This document shows, one piece after another, positions 7,175 to 10,923 of a stretch of 10,923 bases of DNA. The notes below the pieces were generated by a model. It saw nothing but the letters and a program-made list of their open reading frames with translations. It was not told the origin of the DNA and did no database searches. The position numbers and the translations under genes are program-made. This DNA is from Ch71 sp050945695 (GTDB taxonomy: Bacteria; Chloroflexota; Anaerolineae; DRVO01). The DNA lies in contig JBMNTK010000135.1 in the NCBI GenBank assembly GCA_050945695.1, positions 1 through 10,923 of the forward strand, written 5' to 3'. The stretch's first letter is position 1; the number at the start of each line of letters is the position of its first letter.

Positions 7175-7200
7175 GTCACGTGTCACGCTTCACGTGTCAC
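7175..7200. repeat. GTGACACGTGAC repeat, right inverted copy
   Basis: GTCACGTGTCAC (7175-7186) is the exact reverse complement of the left units, and TCACGTGTCAC (7190-7200) matches 11 of 12 positions of a second unit. It mirrors 6871-6903 across the island. Confidence 0.8.
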
Positions 7201-7218
7201 CGCGGGCGCTAGCCCGCG
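7201..7218. repeat. Hairpin CGCGGGC-GCTA-GCCCGCG
   Basis: A perfect 7-bp stem with a GCTA loop straddles the right boundary of the island. A smaller hairpin with the same loop, GCCGG-GCTA-CCGGC, lies at 7278-7291 in the leader of the next gene. Neither has a U-tract. Function unknown. Confidence 0.55.
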
Positions 7219-7239
7219 TGGACGCCATCCGGCAGGGCT

Positions 7240-7268
7240 TTGCCGCCCCTGGGTGGCTGTGATATTTA
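7240..7268 (+). promoter_or_regulatory. Tentative promoter of the DJ-1-like gene
   Basis: TTGCCG (7240-7245), 17 nt, then TATTTA (7263-7268). The -35 is identical to that of the tRNA promoter, but the -10 matches the consensus poorly. The leader would be about 60 nt, and GGGAGGG at 7317-7323 serves as ribosome binding site 10 nt before the ATG. A weak call. Confidence 0.3.
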
Positions 7269-7333
7269 AGGTAAAAAGCCGGGCTACCGGCGTTACGGTT
7301 CTCACTTCCTAGCAATGGGAGGGCTAGGCAACC

Positions 7334-7843
7334 ATGGCGCAGAAGAAAGTGGTCATCGTTCTTCCCTACCGCGGCTTTGATGGCGACACCTACCGGGCGG
7401 TGCGCCAGGCGTTGGAGCGGCGAGGCCATCAGGTGGTTACGGCTGGGCTTTTCCCGGGGACGGCGGAGGCTACGGACGGATCGTCAGTTCCGGTGATGCT
7501 GCGGCTACGTGAGATCAAGACCTACCAGTATGATGGATATGTGTTCCTGGGCGGTGAGGGTATGCGCAGCATGCTGGATGACCGTGACGCCCGGAAGCTG
7601 GCCAAGGATATCTCTTATAAAGCCATCGGAGCCACGGGGGAGGGCGTTGCCCTGCTGGCTCTGGCTGATGCGCTGAAGAAGAAGCGAGTGACCGCTCCCA
7701 CGGACTGGGCCGACCTGCTGCGGCGCCGGGGAGTCCAGTTCACGGGCAGACCACTGGAGGTGGACGACAAGCTGGTCACGGCCCAGAACGGGGAAGTGGC
7801 GGAGCAGTTTGCCAATGCCATCGCCGCGGCCGTGGGGAACTAG
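7334..7843 (+). CDS. DJ-1/PfpI-superfamily protein without the catalytic cysteine
   Basis: A 169-residue cytoplasmic protein with the flavodoxin-like DJ-1/PfpI fold. The opening strand VVIVLPYRGFDGDTY (about 6-20) is followed by GHQVVTAGL at 31-39 and then YDGYVFLGGEGM at 66-77, which matches the usual YDALVLPGGxGP block. The region KAIGATGEGVALLALADALK (96-115) is where family members have AICHGPxLL. Here the nucleophilic Cys aligns with Gly102 and the following His with Glu103, and the whole protein has no cysteine. The C-terminus (DKLVTAQNGEVAEQFANAIA) matches the usual LVTSRxP block. Members with Cys act as deglycases, amidases, chaperones or proteases; this one cannot use that chemistry and may be a binding or structural version. 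It is transcribed alone, away from the tRNA, and ends at a strong terminator. Fold assignment is good; function unknown. Confidence 0.82.
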   Translation: MAQKKVVIVLPYRGFDGDTYRAVRQALERRGHQVVTAGLFPGTAEATDGSSVPVMLRLREIKTYQYDGYVFLGGEGMRSMLDDRDARKLAKDISYKAIGATGEGVALLALADALKKKRVTAPTDWADLLRRRGVQFTGRPLEVDDKLVTAQNGEVAEQFANAIAAAVGN

Positions 7844-7869
7844 GCCGCGTACCGGTGCGCAAGCGCCAG

Positions 7870-7903
7870 AGAGGGGAGCCCGAAAGCCGGGCTCCCCTCT
7901 TTT
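7870..7903 (+). terminator. Rho-independent terminator between convergent genes
   Basis: A perfect 12-bp GC-rich stem AGAGGGGAGCCC / GGGCTCCCCTCT, extendable by a G-C pair, ends in TTTT (7900-7903), 27 nt after the DJ-1-like stop. It also sits about 40 nt after the stop of the facing flavoprotein gene, preceded on that strand by AAAA. It may therefore serve both genes, though the minus-strand side lacks a U-tract. Confidence 0.88.
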
Positions 7904-7939
7904 GTGGTATCGGTGACTCGGGCCGTGGGGCGGCGTGCC

Positions 7940-9505
7940 CTAGGCGGCCGTGGTCTTGATGGTCTCCACTGCGGCTTCGGCGGCCAGCAGACCGTAGGTG
8001 AGGCACCCCCCGGCCAGTATCCCGGTGTAGGAGCCCCACTGGTTGTCCGACCCGCCACTCAGGGCGCCGACGATCAGCTCGCCGATAGCGTAGAGGCCGG
8101 GGATGGGCTCGCTGTCGTTGTCCAGCACCTGTGCCTGGGTGTTCACCATCAGGCCACCGTAGTGGAACAGCGTGCCCATGATGAAGGGAATTCCGTAGAA
8201 CGGCGGAGTCTCGATCTTGTTGATCTTGTCCGTCTTGGGCACCCGCGCGGTGGTGATGGTCCCGTCGTCAACGGCAGCGTTGAACTCGGCCACGGTGGTG
8301 GCCAGGTAGGGGCTCACCCCCGCCTGGGCGGCCAGGTCCTCGATGGTGTCGGCTTGGTAGAGGGTGCCGCCGTAGCCGACCAGCTCCTCAAGGACCGGGG
8401 CCACCGAGTCCATCTGGGCGATGGCGTCGTCGAAGACCATGAGGCCCTTGACGTAACCCTGGCGGAAGAGCTCGGCGCCGTAGGTGAAGCGGCCCAGGGA
8501 CTCGTCGCAGTAGCGCTCGCCCTTGACCGTCACGATGATACCCTGGGTGCCGGGGACGTCTATGGAGGTGAACCCCAGCGTGTCGTGCCAGGGATCCTCT
8601 TCGGCCGCCGCCGGGCAGGGCCACCAGTACGAGTAGGACATGTTCTTCATGGCGGCGCCCACTTCCAGGGCCATGCGGTGACCGTCACCGGTGGCGCCGG
8701 GGCAGGCCTGGACGGGGATCTCCTCACCGTGAGGGCCCATGTACTTGGCCGACATCTCCCGGTTGCGGGCGAAGCCGCCCGTGGCCAGGATGGTGGCCTT
8801 GGCCCGGATCTCAAGGGCGCCGTCGGGGTCGGTGGCGAAGACGCCGGCGATCGCACCCGTCTCGTCGGTGAGGAGCCGCTGGGCCTTGGTCTCATACAGC
8901 ATGCGGGCGCCCAGGTCGGCGAGCGTGTTCTCCAGCAGCCTGGCGGTCAGGTAGCCGCCGAACTGGCGGTAATCTCCGGGTGCCCCGGGCTTGAGGTTCC
9001 CCCAAGCGAAGCTGCCTACCTTCGCCGGCTTGAGGCGCCGTTCCTGCCCGGGCTCCTCCTCGAACTCGACCCCCAGGTCCATAAGCCACTGCATGCCCCG
9101 CTTGACGTTGCCCAAGTAGGCGTCGATGAGCTCGGCGTAGGGCTGCTGGGGCCGGCCGGCGGTGCGGGTGGTGATGATCTCGCGCAGCTCCTCATCGGGG
9201 AGCATGGGGCTGGAGCCGGCCACGTGGATGGACTGCCCGGACAGCATCATGCTGCCGCCGATCCAGTCTCCCTGGGGCATCTTGTCAATGATAACCACGT
9301 CTGCCCCCAGCTGGGCCGCCCGGATCCCGGCTACGAGCCCGGCGAATCCCATGCCGACTACCAGGACATCGGCCTCCTCCATCCGGCCCGCCTTCTCGTC
9401 CTGGGCGGCAGCGCCCACTGGGAGCGAGGCGGCGGCAGCAGCGCCGGCGGTGACAGCGGCGCCCTTGAGAAGACCACGGCGTGTAGTGCGTTTCTGGTCT
9501 GACAT
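7940..9505 (-). CDS. Tat-exported FAD-dependent oxidoreductase (fumarate reductase/KstD-like superfamily)
   Basis: A 521-residue flavoprotein. The N-terminus has a twin-arginine signal, TTRRGLLKG (residues 7-15), followed by an Ala-rich stretch and a likely cleavage site after VGAAA (30-34), so it should fold with FAD in the cytoplasm and be exported. FAD binding is shown by the dinucleotide motif VVGMGFAGLVAG (GxGxxG at 51-56), the acidic end of strand two (VVIIDK), GGSMMLSGQSIHVAG at 83-97, ATGGF at 241-245, CPGATGDG at 268-275 and the C-terminal IPGLYAIGE at 468-476. The block GERYCDESLGRF keeps Arg339 at the place of the fumarate reductase proton donor Arg. The usual HHT motif is LFH (446-448), and the C-terminal RLGGN-type motif is replaced. 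It is therefore probably not a fumarate reductase; the substrate is unknown. No heme motif (CxxCH) is present. GGAGGT lies 6 nt before the ATG. Confidence 0.88.
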   Translation of the reverse strand: MSDQKRTTRRGLLKGAAVTAGAAAAASLPVGAAAQDEKAGRMEEADVLVVGMGFAGLVAGIRAAQLGADVVIIDKMPQGDWIGGSMMLSGQSIHVAGSSPMLPDEELREIITTRTAGRPQQPYAELIDAYLGNVKRGMQWLMDLGVEFEEEPGQERRLKPAKVGSFAWGNLKPGAPGDYRQFGGYLTARLLENTLADLGARMLYETKAQRLLTDETGAIAGVFATDPDGALEIRAKATILATGGFARNREMSAKYMGPHGEEIPVQACPGATGDGHRMALEVGAAMKNMSYSYWWPCPAAAEEDPWHDTLGFTSIDVPGTQGIIVTVKGERYCDESLGRFTYGAELFRQGYVKGLMVFDDAIAQMDSVAPVLEELVGYGGTLYQADTIEDLAAQAGVSPYLATTVAEFNAAVDDGTITTARVPKTDKINKIETPPFYGIPFIMGTLFHYGGLMVNTQAQVLDNDSEPIPGLYAIGELIVGALSGGSDNQWGSYTGILAGGCLTYGLLAAEAAVETIKTTAA

Positions 9506-9511
9506 CTTCCT

Positions 9512-9517
9512 ACCTCC
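9512..9517 (-). promoter_or_regulatory. Ribosome binding site of the Tat flavoprotein gene
   Basis: The minus strand reads GGAGGT, 6 nt before the ATG at 9503-9505. It supports the start that includes the complete Tat signal. Confidence 0.75.
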
Positions 9518-9669
9518 GTACGCTTACAGCGGCATTCAGATCACGACCAGGCATATGGTGCACAACCCTAGCCCCGACGCGCAGTGCCCAGCCTGACCCA
9601 GAACGCGGGCAGGCAAGGAAGCGAGCCCAGGCGCGAATTGTGCTTGGCGTCACACATGCCGATGCCGTG

Positions 9670-9698
9670 AGTGTAGCATGGCGCTGGCGCCGTTTCCA
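9670..9698 (-). promoter_or_regulatory. Tentative promoter of the Tat flavoprotein gene, with a small palindrome in the spacer
   Basis: On the minus strand TGGAAA (9693-9698), 17 nt, then TACACT (9670-9675) resemble -35 and -10 boxes. The spacer holds a short palindrome GGCGC-TG-GCGCC (9680-9691) that could be a regulator site. The leader would be about 160 nt; I saw no riboswitch-like fold in it. The rest of the gap 9506-9761 shows nothing else I can support. Confidence 0.38.
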
Positions 9699-9761
9699 TT
9701 GAAAATGTGTTAAGCATTGGCCCAGTACCGTGGCCCAGAGCGCCGTCGGTAACCAATAGCA

Positions 9762-9793
9762 AAGGGTGAGCCCAGATACCTGGGCTCACCCTT
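9762..9793 (-). terminator. Terminator of the second flavoprotein gene
   Basis: A perfect 14-bp stem AAGGGTGAGCCCAG / CTGGGCTCACCCTT with a 4-nt loop lies about 58 nt after the stop codon at 9851. On the minus strand the stem runs into TTTGCTATT. It separates the two flavoprotein genes into different transcripts. Confidence 0.78.
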
Positions 9794-9850
9794 GCGTTCA
9801 GCGGGGACTCAGCCTGGGGCGGCCTCACCCCCGCAGGCGGATGATGCTGC

Positions 9851-10923
9851 TTACTCGGCCTTCGCGCCCACCTCTTCTGCCGCCGTCTCGGCCGCGTGCA
9901 GGCCGAACAGCAAGCAGTTGTCGAGGTTACCGCTGCCACCGTTGCCGGCCAGCGCTATCGGGTCGCGCTCGATCTGGGGGACGCCGGCGACGCGGCTGGC
10001 GTAGGTCACCTCACCGGCGGCATACAGCCCGGGGATCGGCTGGCCTTGGACGTCCAGGACGCGCCCGCTCACGTCCATGTCGACGCCGCCGTAGCTCTTG
10101 TTGACGCCCATCACGAACGGCGCCGCATAGAAGGGCGGCGTAGCGATCTTGGTGACTGGCTCGGTGCGAGGCACAGGCAGCAGCTGGGTGGTGCCCTCAT
10201 CCACTGCCTGGTTGAACTCCTCCACCGTCCTGAGGAAGTGCGGGCCCAGGCCGGCCACTTCCACCAGCTCCTCCAGAGTATCGGCTTCGTAGATCAGGGT
10301 CTCGCCGTACTCCTCGCCGAGGTCGCGCAGCTCCTGGATCTGGGCCTCTAGGTCGGCGGCTTGCTCGTTGCCGACTACGAAGAAGCCGTAGTGGACCCCC
10401 AGTTCCTTGAGCATGACGGTGCCCATGTGCAGGGTGCCGAGCGATTCGTCGGCCATCCGCCGGCCCATCGTGTCCACGGCCATGCCCGCCCGCAGGGACG
10501 ATATACGGGTGCCGTTGAGGTCATGGAACATGGTCTTGGCAGCGGCAGCCGGGGAGATGCGGGCATACACGAGCCCGAACCCGCTCGCCCCCGCCCCGAT
10601 CTCCAGGGCCATGCGCAGGCCGTCGCCGGTTGCTCCCGGGCTGGTGAGGGTGGCGTTGACCACCTCGCGCGCGGGGCTGAGCGTATAGCGGGACACCATT
10701 TCCTCATTCAACCCGAAACCACCGGTGCACAGGATGGTGGCCTGAGCGTTGATGGTGAAGGGCCCGTCGGCGTCCTCGGCGCGTACCCCGGTGACCCGGC
10801 CCGTATCGTCGGTCAGGAGTTCGACTGCTCGGGTCTCGTAGAGGATTCGGGCGCCGTTCTTGAGCATCGTCTCTTCCATGAGGAGCGAGGCCTGGGCGCC
10901 GCCGTAGTTGGAGGCGTCGAACT
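9851..10923 (-). CDS. FAD-dependent oxidoreductase paralogue (N-terminus beyond the window)
   Basis: Open to the right edge; 357 codons are present, and the first visible residues are FDASNYGGAQASLL followed by MEETMLKNG. It is a paralogue of the neighbouring Tat flavoprotein: GARILYETRAVELLTDDTG parallels its GARMLYETKAQRLLTDETG, and CTGGF, PGATGDG, FYAAPFVMG and IPGLYAAGE occupy matching places. The N-terminal FAD motif and any Tat signal lie outside the window. Fumarate reductase catalytic residues are absent: the HHT-type motif reads NKS (in GVNKSYGGV), the Arg proton-donor position is Thr (in ADESLGTLHM), and the C-terminal Arg position is not Arg although GNGGSGNLDNCLLFG keeps the loop shape. 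The tail is short and Glu/Ala-rich. The substrate is unknown; steroid, unsaturated acid or other enone reduction or dehydrogenation are possibilities only by superfamily. It has its own terminator. Confidence 0.85.
   Translation of the reverse strand, partial: FDASNYGGAQASLLMEETMLKNGARILYETRAVELLTDDTGRVTGVRAEDADGPFTINAQATILCTGGFGLNEEMVSRYTLSPAREVVNATLTSPGATGDGLRMALEIGAGASGFGLVYARISPAAAAKTMFHDLNGTRISSLRAGMAVDTMGRRMADESLGTLHMGTVMLKELGVHYGFFVVGNEQAADLEAQIQELRDLGEEYGETLIYEADTLEELVEVAGLGPHFLRTVEEFNQAVDEGTTQLLPVPRTEPVTKIATPPFYAAPFVMGVNKSYGGVDMDVSGRVLDVQGQPIPGLYAAGEVTYASRVAGVPQIERDPIALAGNGGSGNLDNCLLFGLHAAETAAEEVGAKAE

Larger units (their letters stand above)
6868..7203. repeat. Palindrome-rich island with 14-bp terminal inverted repeats (possible MITE-like element)
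   Basis: This 336-bp stretch has no credible gene. Its ends are perfect 14-bp inverted copies of GCGGTGACACGTGA (6868-6881 and, inverted, 7190-7203). The immediate flanks GGGCGCCTG (6859-6867) and GGGCGCTAG (7204-7212) agree at 7 of 9 positions, as a worn target duplication would. Inside are three further inverted repeats, listed separately. No transposase is encoded, so it would be non-autonomous if mobile. It could equally be a chance stacking of independent dispersed repeats. The inverted repeats are directly visible; the mobile-element reading is inference. Confidence 0.5.

Noticed and set aside
6871..7200. Possible CRISPR array from the repeated GTGACACGTGAC units
   Set aside because: Units are 12 nt, occur as two inverted pairs rather than a regular direct array, have no uniform spacers, and no cas gene is present.
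7904..9502. 532-codon open frame on the plus strand
   Set aside because: It is antisense to the Tat flavoprotein. Its composition is Gly/Val/His/Gln-rich with no family motif, a usual by-product of GC-rich codon use on the opposite strand.
7940..9505. Calling this gene a fumarate reductase or a 3-ketosteroid dehydrogenase
   Set aside because: The FAD scaffold fits both, but the fumarate reductase His and C-terminal Arg motifs are missing and I cannot recognise the ketosteroid dehydrogenase active-site tyrosine pattern with confidence.
9568..9939. Minus-strand open frame spanning the gap between the flavoprotein genes
   Set aside because: It crosses the strong terminator at 9762-9793 and overlaps the end of the paralogue gene out of frame; its composition is low complexity.

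Overview
The window is GC-rich bacterial DNA with tightly packed genes. The GC-biased codons, the fused alpha-beta glycyl-tRNA synthetase and the stacked dispersed palindromes between genes resemble environmental Chloroflexota (Dehalococcoidia or Anaerolineae-like) or a similar deep-branching phylum. That placement is an impression from memory, because no marker gene was compared.

Minus-strand housekeeping operon, about 6700 down to 1. A promoter with a perfect extended -10 (TGG-TATAAT) lies just upstream of a MazG-type pyrophosphohydrolase gene. It is followed by recO, a fused glyQS, tilS, an EamA-type 10-TM exporter, and the first codons of an RlmI-like rRNA methyltransferase cut by the left edge. 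The junctions are very tight: TAATG between mazG and recO, 1 nt between glyQS and tilS, ATGA between tilS and the exporter, and an 8-nt overlap into the methyltransferase. One polycistronic message is likely, serving nucleotide clean-up, recombinational repair, tRNA charging and modification, and rRNA modification.

Upstream of the operon (6694-6854) is a tRNA-Arg(CCG) gene on the minus strand with its own promoter and terminator. Next to it is a block of about 340 bp (6868-7203) with no gene but dense inverted repeats. The block is bounded by perfect 14-bp terminal inverted repeats and near-identical 9-bp flanks, which suggests a small non-autonomous mobile element (MITE-like) or a pile-up of such repeats beside the tRNA promoter.

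Right part: a plus-strand DJ-1/PfpI-like gene (7334-7843) encodes a protein with no cysteine, so it lacks the family nucleophile. It ends at a strong terminator. Facing it are two minus-strand paralogous FAD-dependent oxidoreductases of the fumarate reductase/flavocytochrome c/ketosteroid dehydrogenase superfamily. One is complete and has a Tat signal; the other is cut by the right edge. Each appears to be its own transcription unit, and both lack most of the residues fumarate reductases use for catalysis, so their substrates are unknown.

I saw no CRISPR array, phage gene, toxin-antitoxin pair or clearly new multi-gene system. The best leads are the palindromic island, the divergent flavoprotein pair and the cysteine-free DJ-1 protein.
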